From the NCBI GenBank assembly GCA_964384375.1, contig CAYLLN010000032.1:1-64000 (forward strand): 64,000 nt of DNA. Reading direction: 5' to 3'. This document shows positions 7,509 through 16,247 of this stretch, piece after piece (the first letter of the stretch is position 1; every line of letters starts with the position of its first letter). The notes below the pieces were generated by a model. The model saw only the letters and a program-made list of their open reading frames with translations. It was not told the DNA's origin and made no database searches. The translations under genes were made by a program, and so were the position numbers. The stretch comes from CAYLLN01 sp964384375. Lineage in GTDB: Bacteria > Planctomycetota > Planctomycetia > Pirellulales > Pirellulaceae.

Positions 7509-8917
7509 GCACTGCTGCTTTGTCCCTTCATTTGGCGAGCGGGAAGCGTCAGCCTCCCGATGGTTTCGCACAAGCTAAGACGTTGGCGCCATCGGCCAGC
7601 TTACGCAGGCCGCTCGCCAGCATCGCCCCCCGCTGGCCCCTCTTCGCCGTCGCCGCACTCGTCGGACTCACCTACTTCCTCACCGAACACAGCCTCGACA
7701 TCAGCCTCGTCGATGCCTACACGCAAACCGCCGACGAAATGGAACTCGCGGCCGGCGGCGGCAATGCAGCACGCCGCATCATGTTCCTGGCCATAGCCGG
7801 CATGGGGCTGTGGCTCTTCTGCCAACGAACGGGCAGCCGATGGAACGTAAACTGGCCGCTCGCTTTAGCAATGGGGGCGTACCTGACCGTCAGCTTCGGC
7901 AGTTATCTTTGGTCGTCCGACCCTGGTCTCTGTCTGCGCCGGCTGATCATGTTCGGCTGCTGCGTGCTGGCCGCTGCCGGCATCGCGCGACGATTCACGA
8001 TGCGCGAGCTATGCCTGCTTACCGTCGCAATGATCGGCCCCCTCGTGGCGATCGGCTTGGCAGCCGAAGTTTCGCTCGGCACGTTCCGTCCTTGGTCGGG
8101 CGAATACCGCTTCTCCGGCTCCGTCCATCCGAACACACAAGGGATGTACTTGACGGTCCTGGGTTTGGCCGCACTGGGCCTGGCTCGCTCGCCGACCGAG
8201 CGCTGGCGAAAAGCCTACTGGGCCCTCTTCGCAGCAACGCTCATCCTGGGCTTGCTGACCAAATCCCGCACCGGCAATGCCGCCACGTTGCTCGCCATCG
8301 GCACCGTGTTTCTGTTGCAAACGTCGGTCCGCTTCAAGCTCACCGCCGGCGCGGCTTTCGGCTGGCTCGGGCTAGCGGCGTTGTGGGCCTTGCTCGTCTG
8401 CGGCTTTAATCCGCTCACCGACTTTCGGGATGCACTTCTTCTCGGTCGCGCGGAGCAATCCGACACGCTCAGCGGCCGGGCGTTCATCTGGCCCCTTGTG
8501 ACGTACTACATCGGTTTCCGGCCATGGCTCGGCTATGGCTACGAATCGTTCTGGAACCCGGCTCACATCGACACGATCTCGGACGAGCTGCAATGGGGCC
8601 TCCGCGAGGCCCACAACGGCTATCTCGAAGTGCTCCTGTCCACCGGCATCGTCGGCCTCACGTGCGGCATCGTCGCGGTGCTGCTGGCACTCGCAGCGGC
8701 AATCTACGGCAGCGTTCGCCACGGCGACCCAGCGTACAGCCTGCCGCTGGGGATGCTCGTCTTCGGCATTCTCAGCTCGGGAATGGAATCGGGGATGGTC
8801 GGCGTCATGCTTCCCCCGGTCATCCTCGGTTGCACGCTCGTGAAGTTGGCCCTGTTTTCCGATCCGATTGCCAATGACCAACCTGTAGGGTGCATGAGTA
8901 ACACGAAATGCACCTGA
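7505..8917 (+). CDS. O-antigen ligase/polymerase family protein
   Basis: This 470-residue protein has ten to twelve membrane helices. A large periplasmic segment near residues 300-375 contains 'ALLLGRAEQSDTLSGRAFIW' and 'GYGYESFW...EAHNGYLEVLLSTGI', the R-x3-L and H-x-x-Y/L-x features of the Wzy_C/WaaL family. Such enzymes polymerise or transfer glycans to acceptors. The start overlaps the flippase stop. Both ends look repeat-derived: codons near 11-20 match the dispersed GCGGGAGGCGTCAGCCTCCC element, and the last eleven codons and the stop fall in a family-B half repeat (8885-8916). Neither segment is likely to be functional protein. Confidence 0.8.
   Translation: MSTAALSLHLASGKRQPPDGFAQAKTLAPSASLRRPLASIAPRWPLFAVAALVGLTYFLTEHSLDISLVDAYTQTADEMELAAGGGNAARRIMFLAIAGMGLWLFCQRTGSRWNVNWPLALAMGAYLTVSFGSYLWSSDPGLCLRRLIMFGCCVLAAAGIARRFTMRELCLLTVAMIGPLVAIGLAAEVSLGTFRPWSGEYRFSGSVHPNTQGMYLTVLGLAALGLARSPTERWRKAYWALFAATLILGLLTKSRTGNAATLLAIGTVFLLQTSVRFKLTAGAAFGWLGLAALWALLVCGFNPLTDFRDALLLGRAEQSDTLSGRAFIWPLVTYYIGFRPWLGYGYESFWNPAHIDTISDELQWGLREAHNGYLEVLLSTGIVGLTCGIVAVLLALAAAIYGSVRHGDPAYSLPLGMLVFGILSSGMESGMVGVMLPPVILGCTLVKLALFSDPIANDQPVGCMSNTKCT
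8885..8916. repeat. Family B half repeat inside a coding end
   Basis: GTAGGGTGCATGAGTAACAC followed by GAAATGCACCTG matches the left half of the family-B elements at 3172 and 3356 with a small insertion. It supplies the final codons and stop of the ligase gene. Confidence 0.6.
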
Positions 8918-8939
8918 TTTGTTTGCCCGGAGAAAGTCC

Positions 8940-10091
8940 ATGATACAACCCGACATCAGCATCGTGGTCTGCACAAAGAACCGCGCCGCGATGCTCCACG
9001 GCGCGCTCGCCAGCCTCTACGACCTGGCAGCCGACGACGAATTCACCTACGAGATCGTGGTCGTCGATAACGGTTCGACCGACAACACGCCGCGAGTGAT
9101 CACCGAAGCGTCCACGCTGGCGAAACATCCGCTCCGTGGCGTCGTCGAATCGGAGCCGGGTATCGTCGCCGCTCGCAATCGGGGCATCCGCGAAAGTCAG
9201 GGGCGCTGGATCGCGTTCTTCGACGACGACCAGATCGCCGACTGGCATTGGCTCGCGGAACTGTATCGCGGGGCAATGGAACGCAACTGCCGCGTGGTCG
9301 GCGGAGCGGTGCAGGTCGCCCTCCCCGCCGGCTGCAAACGGGAGCTTTCGCCGACCGTGCGGATGCTTCTCGGCGAGCCGATCGGCGGAGACATCCCGCA
9401 GCGATACGGCGGCCGTCTCACGCCCGGCTGCGGCAATTTGCTCGTACAGCGGTCCGTTTTCGACGAAGTCGGCATGTTCGAGCGGGCGATCGATGGCCGC
9501 GGCGAAGACACCGACCTGTTCGAGCGGATGCAGCGGGCCGGCATCGAAGCGTGGTACTTACCCACCGCGATCATCCATCACCTCACGCCTGCCGATCGCC
9601 TGGAACACCAATATCTGATCGACCTTTCGACGCGCATGGGGCGCGGTATCGCTCTGCGGCAGCGGAAGGCACTCGGCCTGATTCGTTTTACCACCGCCTG
9701 GCTGATGAAGGCCGCTCGCGTCGCGCTGGTGGACTATCCGCGGCTAATCCTTGCCGGCCTGCGCGGCAATGCGGAAGTGACACTCGGCCGCCGCTGCCAA
9801 CTCACGATTTCACAGGCGTACCTGTGCGGCAACTGCGCGACCGTTTCGTCTGAGAAGAAAGCCGCCGCGACTACTACACCTGCCTCGGCGTCCGTTGCGG
9901 CGCCACTCGAAACGCCCACGGTTGCCGACGTGTCCGCGGCGATCGTCAGCGAAGACGCCCCGACGCCACCGTCCGCTCCACAACTCGCCCCCACCGTGTT
10001 CGTTCTTCGTGGAATGGAACCGACCGCCGTCATGGATTCGCCTGTCTTCACACTCGGTGCTCCTTCCCCAACGGTTCCGCTTCAATCATGA
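8940..10091 (+). CDS. GT2-family glycosyltransferase with disordered C-terminal tail
   Basis: The protein is 383 residues from the ATG at 8940, preceded by CGGAGAAAG. It opens with 'ISIVVCTKNRA' and 'EIVVVDNGSTDNT', the nucleotide-sugar binding strand and loop of GT-A enzymes. 'GRWIAFFDDDQIAD' gives the DxD metal site, and 'GRGEDTDLFERM' the acceptor-side ED motif. The last 90 residues or so, after a short C-R-x-C segment, are rich in A, P, T and S and look disordered, which is unusual for this family. It is a cytoplasmic transferase building the repeat unit. The ATGA overlap with the next gene suggests coupling. The sugar is unknown. Confidence 0.82.
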   Translation: MIQPDISIVVCTKNRAAMLHGALASLYDLAADDEFTYEIVVVDNGSTDNTPRVITEASTLAKHPLRGVVESEPGIVAARNRGIRESQGRWIAFFDDDQIADWHWLAELYRGAMERNCRVVGGAVQVALPAGCKRELSPTVRMLLGEPIGGDIPQRYGGRLTPGCGNLLVQRSVFDEVGMFERAIDGRGEDTDLFERMQRAGIEAWYLPTAIIHHLTPADRLEHQYLIDLSTRMGRGIALRQRKALGLIRFTTAWLMKAARVALVDYPRLILAGLRGNAEVTLGRRCQLTISQAYLCGNCATVSSEKKAAATTTPASASVAAPLETPTVADVSAAIVSEDAPTPPSAPQLAPTVFVLRGMEPTAVMDSPVFTLGAPSPTVPLQS

Positions 10092-11248
10092 AGATCACGA
10101 GCCTCCCCGCCCTGCAGCTTTCGCCCGACCTCGTCAGCCGCTGGCACGACATTCTCGAACAGACTCCGCAACTCGCCGGGCCCTACTTCCGGCCGGAGTT
10201 CGTCGCGGCCGTGGCCGAGGAGCGCGCTGGCGTAGAGGTTGCCGTGCTGGAAGATGCCGGCCAGGTTATCGGCTTTTTTCCATATGAGCGGAACCGCTGG
10301 AACGTTGCCCAGCCCGTCGGCAGCCGCTTGTCGGACTACCAAGGAGTGATTGCATCGCCCGATGTGCCGTGGAACCCAGACGAAATCATGTCGGCGCTCG
10401 GTCTGTCGGCGTGGGAATTCGACCATCAGCTCGCCTGCCAAACGCCGCTCGCGCCACATTTTGCTAAGCTCGCAGGCTCTCCGGTCATCGACGTTTCCGG
10501 CGGATGCGAAGCGTGGCTCGAAAACCGTAAGGCCGCAGGAGGAGCGATCAAGGAGATACTCCGTAAGGGACGCAAGCTCGAACGGGAATCTACAACGTTT
10601 GAGTTCGCCTGGAACGCGGCGGATACCGGCGCGTTCCGCCAACTGCTCGCTTGGAAATCGGCACAATACGCCCGCACCGGTGCCCCCGACATCTTTCGCG
10701 AGTCCTGGATCGTCGCGCTGCTCGACCGCATTCGCCACTTGCAGGGTCCGCACCTGAGCGGTGTGCTCAGCACGATCCGTACAGACGGCCGCTTGCTGGC
10801 GGTCCATTTCGGCATGCAGGCGGGTAACACACTCCATTCGTGGTTCCCCGCCTACGATCCTGAGCAATCCCGCTGCTCACCGGGTCAGGTGCTGCTCCTC
10901 AAGATCGCCGAGGCAGCGGCGGCTCATGGCGTCACGAGAATCGACTTGGGTAAAGGTTCCGAAGAGTACAAGCTCGCCCTTGCGAATACTTCGGTCGAAA
11001 TCGCCGAAGGCTCGATCGACCGGCGACCGTTTGCCGCCAGCGTTCGCCGCGGCTGGTCAGCGACACGCGACTGGGTGAAGCGTTCGCCACTCGGTACGCC
11101 TGCGCGGAGCACACTCCGCTGGCTGCGCAGCGTCGGCGAGCGAGTCAGCGATGCAGCCTTATCCGCTGCGACTCAGTCTGCCGCTGCCCAATCGACAACT
11201 GCAAGCACCACCGCCACGGCCGGCGAGAATGTCCGGAGGTCCTCATGA
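10088..11248 (+). CDS. GNAT-type (Acetyltransf_6) transferase, paralogue 1
   Basis: This 386-residue protein resembles the CelD/BcsL and FemAB-like GNAT family found in polysaccharide clusters. It has an N-terminal domain with 'GPYFRPEFVAAVAEERAGVEV', and a second domain with 'LLAWKSAQYARTG' near residue 190 and 'HSWFPAYDPEQSRCSPGQVLL...IDLGKGSEEYK' near 260-300, the typical closing signature. Such enzymes acylate sugars or, in some cases, transfer amino acids. It is about 40 percent similar by eye to the next gene, in the same order of motifs, so the two are a tandem duplication. The C-terminal 45 residues are S/T/A-rich and variable. Confidence 0.78.
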   Translation: MKITSLPALQLSPDLVSRWHDILEQTPQLAGPYFRPEFVAAVAEERAGVEVAVLEDAGQVIGFFPYERNRWNVAQPVGSRLSDYQGVIASPDVPWNPDEIMSALGLSAWEFDHQLACQTPLAPHFAKLAGSPVIDVSGGCEAWLENRKAAGGAIKEILRKGRKLERESTTFEFAWNAADTGAFRQLLAWKSAQYARTGAPDIFRESWIVALLDRIRHLQGPHLSGVLSTIRTDGRLLAVHFGMQAGNTLHSWFPAYDPEQSRCSPGQVLLLKIAEAAAAHGVTRIDLGKGSEEYKLALANTSVEIAEGSIDRRPFAASVRRGWSATRDWVKRSPLGTPARSTLRWLRSVGERVSDAALSAATQSAAAQSTTASTTATAGENVRRSS

Positions 11249-12321
11249 TTACGGTACGTATCTGCGATGTCGCCGAGCTCGATACGCCCGACTGGGCGTT
11301 GTGGAACGACATCGTCCGCAATACCCCGCTTCTCGAAAGCCCGTACTTTCGCCCGGAGTTCATCCGCGCGGTGGCAGCCGTGCGAACCGACGTCGAAATC
11401 GCCCGGCTCTCGGAAAGCGGCCGCACGATCGGCTTCTTTCCATTCCAGCGCGGCAACCTGAACATCGGCAAGCCGATCGCCGGCAAGCTCTCCGATTATC
11501 ACGGGATCGTCGCGCCTGCGGCCACGCACGTCGATCCACAGGAACTCATTCGCCAGTGCGGGCTGTCCGCATGGGACTTCGATCATCTCGTCGCTCAGCC
11601 GGCGTTTGAGTCACTCGCTCAAGTTCGCGAAGAATCGCCTTACCTCGATCTCTCAACCGGCTTCGACGCATACTGCAAAGCCCGCAAAGCGGCCGGCTCG
11701 GATGTCGTCGCCAAAACAAACCAGAAGGCGCGTAAGTGCGAACGTGAGGTAGGCCCGATCACTTTTGAGTACGACTGCCGCGAGCCGGCGGTCTTCGAGC
11801 AACTCAAAACGTGGAAGTCGGCCCAGTACCTCCGCACCGGGCTGGCCGATGTGTTCGCCTACGATTGGACCGGCCAATTGCTCGACCGCCTCCGAACGCT
11901 CGAGAGCGAACGCCTCTCGGCCCCGCTTTCCGTCATGAGAGTGAACGATAAGCCGGCGGGGATCGCCCTCTCGCTCCGCTCCGGCGGCATCCTGCACTGC
12001 TGGTTCGTTGCCTACGATCCCGAACTGGCTGCCTATTCGCCTGGTCAAACGTTCTTTCTCCGCTTTGCCGAAGCTGCCGCCCGCGAGGGTGTGCGGAAGA
12101 TCGACCTCGGAAAAGGGGACGAGCGGTACAAGTGGTCGCTCGCCTCCGGCGGTACGCCCGTTTGGGAAGGGACCGTCGGCTGCCCGTCGCTTTCGCTTTG
12201 GCTCCGCGATACGTGGCGGCTCGCTCGCGACTGGGTCAACAACTCGTCCGCTCTGCGAGCGACGAGCCAGGTTCCATCGCGCCTGATCCGGCCGCTCCGC
12301 GAGTGGATGGCGTATCACTAA
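11245..12321 (+). CDS. GNAT-type (Acetyltransf_6) transferase, paralogue 2
   Basis: This 358-residue protein is the tandem paralogue of the preceding gene, overlapping it by four bases. Matching landmarks are 'ESPYFRPEFIRAVAAVRTDVEI', 'LKTWKSAQYLRTGLADVF' and 'HCWFVAYDPELAAYSPGQTFFL', ending with 'KIDLGKGDERYKWSLA'. It lacks the S/T-rich tail of its partner. Two copies may acylate different positions or sugars of the same polymer, or act as a heterodimer; the sequence does not decide. It is cytoplasmic, as there is no signal peptide or membrane helix. Confidence 0.78.
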   Translation: MITVRICDVAELDTPDWALWNDIVRNTPLLESPYFRPEFIRAVAAVRTDVEIARLSESGRTIGFFPFQRGNLNIGKPIAGKLSDYHGIVAPAATHVDPQELIRQCGLSAWDFDHLVAQPAFESLAQVREESPYLDLSTGFDAYCKARKAAGSDVVAKTNQKARKCEREVGPITFEYDCREPAVFEQLKTWKSAQYLRTGLADVFAYDWTGQLLDRLRTLESERLSAPLSVMRVNDKPAGIALSLRSGGILHCWFVAYDPELAAYSPGQTFFLRFAEAAAREGVRKIDLGKGDERYKWSLASGGTPVWEGTVGCPSLSLWLRDTWRLARDWVNNSSALRATSQVPSRLIRPLREWMAYH

Positions 12322-12350
12322 GTGGGGAAGGCTTCAAGCTTGCCAGGAAA

Positions 12351-13553
12351 ATGCTATTCGCCCTCGACTTACTCCTGACCCTCGCCATCCTCGCCCTGAG
12401 CATCCCCATCGGCATGTTCTGCCTGGAGGTGTCGCTTTCGCTGGTTCCGCGGCGGCCTCGCGTACCGCGCGACGCCCGCGAGTCGTCACGGCTCGTTGTG
12501 CTGATTCCGGCCCACAACGAAGATGCCGTTATCGCTCGCACATTGCAAACACTCGTGCCGACGCTTCCTCCCGGCAGTCGAGTGATGGTCGTAGCGGATA
12601 ACTGCACAGACGACACCGCGGCAATCGCGCGGCAGTGCGGAGCGGACGCGATCGAGCGGCACGACCAGTCGCACCGCGGCAAAGGCTTCGCCCTCGACTT
12701 CGGCCTGCAACATTTGGCCGCCAATCCACCGCACGCAGTTATCTTTCTCGATGCCGATTGCCAAGTGCGGGCTGACACGGTTTGTCTGCTCGGCGAAACA
12801 GCCGTTTCGACCGGCCGGCCGGTGCAAGGTCTGAACCTGTGCGATCCCGATCCACGTGGCGGCGCATTACAAGCCGTTTCCGGCCTCGCGTTTCGCTTCA
12901 AAAACCTTGTGCGGACACTCGGCCTCTCACGGTTGGCGGGGCTGTGTTATCTGACCGGAACCGGCATGGCGCTCCCATGGCCGCTCATCAGCCGTGTGAA
13001 GCTGGCGGATGGGAACGTTGTCGAGGACATGCAACTCGGCATCGACCTGGCGCTGGCCGGCCACACGCCGCTATTTTTGCCCGAGGCCCGCGTCGATAGT
13101 CCGCTGCCGCAACAGCGTACAGCCGCCCGTACGCAGCGGACACGCTGGGAACATGGCCACATCAAAACGCTGCTCACGCAAGTGCCGCGGCTCGCCGGCC
13201 TGTCGGTGAGCCATCGCCGGCTGGACCTCGCTTGGCTCGCGCTCGACCTGGCGATTCCACCGCTCGCGCTGCTTGTCTGCTTGGGCATGTGCGTCTGGTT
13301 GGTTGCTCTGGTTGCTATTTCCGTTGGCGCCAGCCCGGTGCCGCTTCTGGCTGCGTCGCTTTTGGGGGCAATGCTCGTCGCCGCCGTTTTCGCCGGATGG
13401 ATCGTCCACTGCCGCGAGCGAATCCCGCTCGTCTCGTTACTCGCCGCGCCTCTTTATGCCGCGTGGAAAGTGCCGATTTACATCGCTTTCCTTCTCAATC
13501 GCCAGCGTGAGTGGGTTCGTACCGAACGGGACGCAGCGAGCACACAAGCCTGA
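12351..13553 (+). CDS. Membrane-bound GT2 glycosyltransferase
   Basis: The protein is 400 residues from the ATG at 12351, 29 bases after the previous stop. A helix at residues 5-27 is followed by the GT-A domain: 'VVLIPAHNEDAVI', 'VMVVADNCTDDT', 'HRGKGFALDFGL', then 'VIFLDADCQV' with the DxD. 'VVEDMQLGIDL' has the catalytic ED, and 'RTQRTRWEHGH' the Q/RxxRW motif of processive or membrane GT2 enzymes. Two or three helices follow near 290-380. Together these features resemble beta-glycosyltransferases that extend a polymer or load a lipid carrier. It is the last gene of the cluster. Confidence 0.82.
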   Translation: MLFALDLLLTLAILALSIPIGMFCLEVSLSLVPRRPRVPRDARESSRLVVLIPAHNEDAVIARTLQTLVPTLPPGSRVMVVADNCTDDTAAIARQCGADAIERHDQSHRGKGFALDFGLQHLAANPPHAVIFLDADCQVRADTVCLLGETAVSTGRPVQGLNLCDPDPRGGALQAVSGLAFRFKNLVRTLGLSRLAGLCYLTGTGMALPWPLISRVKLADGNVVEDMQLGIDLALAGHTPLFLPEARVDSPLPQQRTAARTQRTRWEHGHIKTLLTQVPRLAGLSVSHRRLDLAWLALDLAIPPLALLVCLGMCVWLVALVAISVGASPVPLLAASLLGAMLVAAVFAGWIVHCRERIPLVSLLAAPLYAAWKVPIYIAFLLNRQREWVRTERDAASTQA

Positions 13554-13565
13554 AGTTCAAACGAA

Positions 13566-13598
13566 GGGTGGCTGTGGGTCGCGCAGCGAACCACGGCA
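13566..13598. repeat. Dispersed repeat family A, copy 3
   Basis: This copy of the family-A element matches 65-97 almost exactly. A further inverted GCCGTGG word lies shortly after, near 13614. It fills most of the gap between the convergent glycosyltransferase and esterase genes. Confidence 0.7.
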
Positions 13599-13658
13599 AG
13601 TTGACGCCGCTTTGCCGTGGTCGGCTACACCGCTCACAGCCACTCCAACTCGCGCTGC

Positions 13659-14774
13659 TCACTTCACCAGCGGTCGCAGCACCTTCTCCATCGCGTCCGC
13701 CTGACGCACGAAGCCCAGGTCGTTGGGATGCGAGCTATCGACCGTCCCTTCGTAGTCGTCCCCCAGCAAGTGCTCCCCTTCGATGTAGTACAGGTTTTTC
13801 TCACCGACGGCCTTCAGCTTATCGTAGGCAACCCGCAATGCCGCCCGACTCGTATCATTCCGCTCACGTTTTGATTTGACGAGATGCGCGTCGGCATACG
13901 TCCGATCCTCGACCAGCACGATCGGCGTTTCTGGCCTTGCCTTGCGAAGCAGCGCGACGAGCGGCTCGGTTCGCTCGGCCACCTCCGCTGCCGTCATGTT
14001 TGGCAGGCAATCGATCACGTACATTTCCGCGTCGATCTCAGCCAAGAGTTCGTTGACGGCCTCTTCCATCTTGCCGTTGCCAGAAAATCCCAAGTTAATC
14101 ACCGGCCGATTCAAACGCCGGCCGAGAATTGCCGTGTGAACCATCCCCGGTCGCGACGCACAGGCCCCGTGCGTAATGCTCGTCCCATAGAACACGATCG
14201 GCTTCTCGGTTCCCTTCACTCGCGGCAGCGGGGAGAGTTTTGCAGTTTTGGCGATGCCGACTTCGACGCTCGAGACACCGTTATAGAGCGGAAGGTACAG
14301 GAGCCACTCGCGCCGCTCTGCTGGCAATCCCGCGACCAGAGAAGCGTTGTTCGTCTGAGCCGTTGGTCGGCCGTTGGCGACCCACCGCCAGCCGTGATCG
14401 GTCTTCACATACAAATCGACGCCGCTCACCCCGGTCGCTGGCATGTGCGGCATCGCCAGGTTCGCCTTCGTCAGCGTCCATCGGCAATGTACCGCGGGGG
14501 AATCGGTCGCGAACCGGACGCACATTCCGGCCGAATCGCGCGACAGGCCCCATACCGCGTCGCGTACCTTCCCCTCTGCCTTCGCCGGCAGCCGATCGTA
14601 GAGGGCCTTCACTTCGCTCCACCCTTGCCCCTCAATGCCGAGCGAGCGGATGTCGTACCAAACAAGGTCTCCCTCCTCCTTGCCGAACTTCGGATCTAGC
14701 GACTCGGCAGCAGACGCTGAAATACAGAACAGTCCCACCACTGCGGCCGCCAACCATGTCACGAAGCAACGCAT
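13659..14774 (-). CDS. Secreted SGNH/GDSL hydrolase
   Basis: The protein is 371 residues from the ATG at 14774, placed so that a signal peptide ('MRCFVTWLAAAVVGLFCISASA') leads. A beta domain with 'GVDLYVKTDHGWRWVA' matches the N-terminal GxDLY region of a known SGNH subfamily. The catalytic domain has 'IVFYGTSITHGACASRPGM' (block I serine, about residue 200), 'INLGFSGNG' (block II), and 'DSSHPNDLGF' near the C-terminus (the D-x-x-H pair). It probably de-acetylates or de-esterifies a polysaccharide in the periplasm, which would suit the adjacent polysaccharide cluster, but the substrate is not shown. Confidence 0.82.
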   Translation of the reverse strand: MRCFVTWLAAAVVGLFCISASAAESLDPKFGKEEGDLVWYDIRSLGIEGQGWSEVKALYDRLPAKAEGKVRDAVWGLSRDSAGMCVRFATDSPAVHCRWTLTKANLAMPHMPATGVSGVDLYVKTDHGWRWVANGRPTAQTNNASLVAGLPAERREWLLYLPLYNGVSSVEVGIAKTAKLSPLPRVKGTEKPIVFYGTSITHGACASRPGMVHTAILGRRLNRPVINLGFSGNGKMEEAVNELLAEIDAEMYVIDCLPNMTAAEVAERTEPLVALLRKARPETPIVLVEDRTYADAHLVKSKRERNDTSRAALRVAYDKLKAVGEKNLYYIEGEHLLGDDYEGTVDSSHPNDLGFVRQADAMEKVLRPLVK

Positions 14775-15060
14775 GTAGCACCCTTTATTTCTTTTGACGG
14801 AGAGTACGGATCCATATTCTTGCTCTGTTTCCGCGAAAGCGTCCCATGCCGGCCCCGCACTACTTATCAAGAGCTTGCCCTAGCGTAAGGTCTTGCGGCC
14901 ACGCGTCCAACTCCCGGCTTGTCGATCCCTGTCGATCGAATTTCCCAAAAACGGCAAATCGTCGTCGGTGTCTTGTCAAATCGGGCCAATTTCCTTCGAT
15001 TACCAGGTAGAGAGCCAGATTTCGCTCATTGAAGGATTCCCTGAACCATAGGAGCATCCC

Positions 15061-15516
15061 ATGTCGGCCACCGGCACCGTCCGCCTGCATCGTGTCCTCA
15101 AGGCCCCGCCCCAACGCGTGTACAAGGCGTTTCTCGACCCAGAAGCCATGGCCAAATGGCTGCCTCCGCACGGGTTTACGGGCAAGGTGCATCAGGTGGA
15201 TGCCCGCGTGGGGGGGGCGTACAAGATGTCGTTCACGAACTTCAGCACGGGCAAGAGCCAGTCGTTCGGCGGCTCGTACCTCGAGCTCGTCCCGAACGAA
15301 CGCATCCGCCATACCGACAAGTTCGACGATCCGAATCTCCCCGGCGAAATGGTCGTGACCGTCTCGCTCCGGCAAGTGGCGTGCGGAACGGAGTTGTCGA
15401 TTGTGCAGGAAGGGATTCCCCCGATGATTCCCGTCGAGTTCTGCTACCTCGGCTGGCAGGAATCGCTCACGCTGCTCGCCCATGTCGTCGAGCCGGAGAT
15501 TCCCGACGGCGCGTAA
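15061..15516 (+). CDS. AHSA1/SRPBCC-domain protein
   Basis: This 151-residue single-domain protein opens with 'VRLHRVLKAPPQRVYKAFLDPEAMAKWLPP', the typical first strand and helix of the START-like AHSA1 fold. 'GSYLELVPNERIRHTDKF' and 'LTLLAHVVEPEIPDG' close the sheet and final helix. The family binds small hydrophobic ligands or, in eukaryotes, activates Hsp90. Bacterial members are mostly uncharacterised. The gene stands alone between an SGNH esterase and hisI. No SD is obvious immediately upstream, though AGGAG lies 10 bases before the ATG. Confidence 0.8.
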   Translation: MSATGTVRLHRVLKAPPQRVYKAFLDPEAMAKWLPPHGFTGKVHQVDARVGGAYKMSFTNFSTGKSQSFGGSYLELVPNERIRHTDKFDDPNLPGEMVVTVSLRQVACGTELSIVQEGIPPMIPVEFCYLGWQESLTLLAHVVEPEIPDGA

Positions 15517-15545
15517 AAGGACTTAGCTCGCAGCAGTTCCTACGG

Positions 15546-15938
15546 CTATTTTCGATACACGGTTGCCGGATCGACCAGCCGCAGAAGCACGACTTTTAGC
15601 GAGTCTCCAGCGACTTCGCGGAAGAAGCAGCTGCGGTACCCTTCGTGGCAAGCAGCACCTTCCTGCTCGACTTTGAGAAGGATCGTGTCGGCATCGCAAT
15701 CGACATAGATGCCCCGCACTTGCTGCACGTGGCCGCTCTCTTCCCCTTTGCGCCATAGCTTGCCCCGGCTGCGGCTGTAATAAACGGCCCGGCCGGTCGC
15801 CTGCGTCTCGGCAAAGGCCTCGGCATTCATCCAGGCGAGCATCAGCACCTCGCCCGTAGCGGCATCCTGAGCGATAGCAGGCAAGAGACCGTCGCCGCGG
15901 CTGAAGTCCGGGCCGGTCGCGTTCTCGTTGGCGTTCAT
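15546..15938 (-). CDS. hisI: Phosphoribosyl-AMP cyclohydrolase HisI
   Basis: The protein is 130 residues from the ATG at 15938; an ATG 15 bases upstream is also possible. It is the stand-alone cyclohydrolase without a HisE domain. Diagnostic segments are 'LMLAWMNAEAF', 'YYSRSRGKLWRKGEESGH', 'VDCDADTILLKVEQEGAACH' (metal-binding aspartates and cysteine/histidine) and 'CFFR'. It opens the purine ring of phosphoribosyl-AMP in step three of histidine synthesis, as a zinc enzyme in the cytoplasm. No other his gene is nearby. Confidence 0.92.
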   Translation of the reverse strand: MNANENATGPDFSRGDGLLPAIAQDAATGEVLMLAWMNAEAFAETQATGRAVYYSRSRGKLWRKGEESGHVQQVRGIYVDCDADTILLKVEQEGAACHEGYRSCFFREVAGDSLKVVLLRLVDPATVYRK

Positions 15939-16247
15939 CAGTTCCTCAGGCAAAATCGTTGCATTCCAACCCGCATTCTACGCGACTCCACCGCGCCCGC
16001 GGCAGGGCTCACCCGACCCGTACAACAGGGCCGCTCACTACAAACCATCAGCCGCGACTGCCGGGCATGCCGCGCAGAACCCGCTTGGCAGTTACGGACC
16101 ACGTAGAGGGACTTTTGCTGCCGAGCTCGCGTTCACGGCATTCCGCCTGCCGATAACTGCTTCGATTCCGCATTGTGTCAGCAGCGTCGCGTCGGCGACG
16201 TCGCGTCACTGGTGTCAAGCGCCAGCCAACGGGAAGGGATCAATTTC

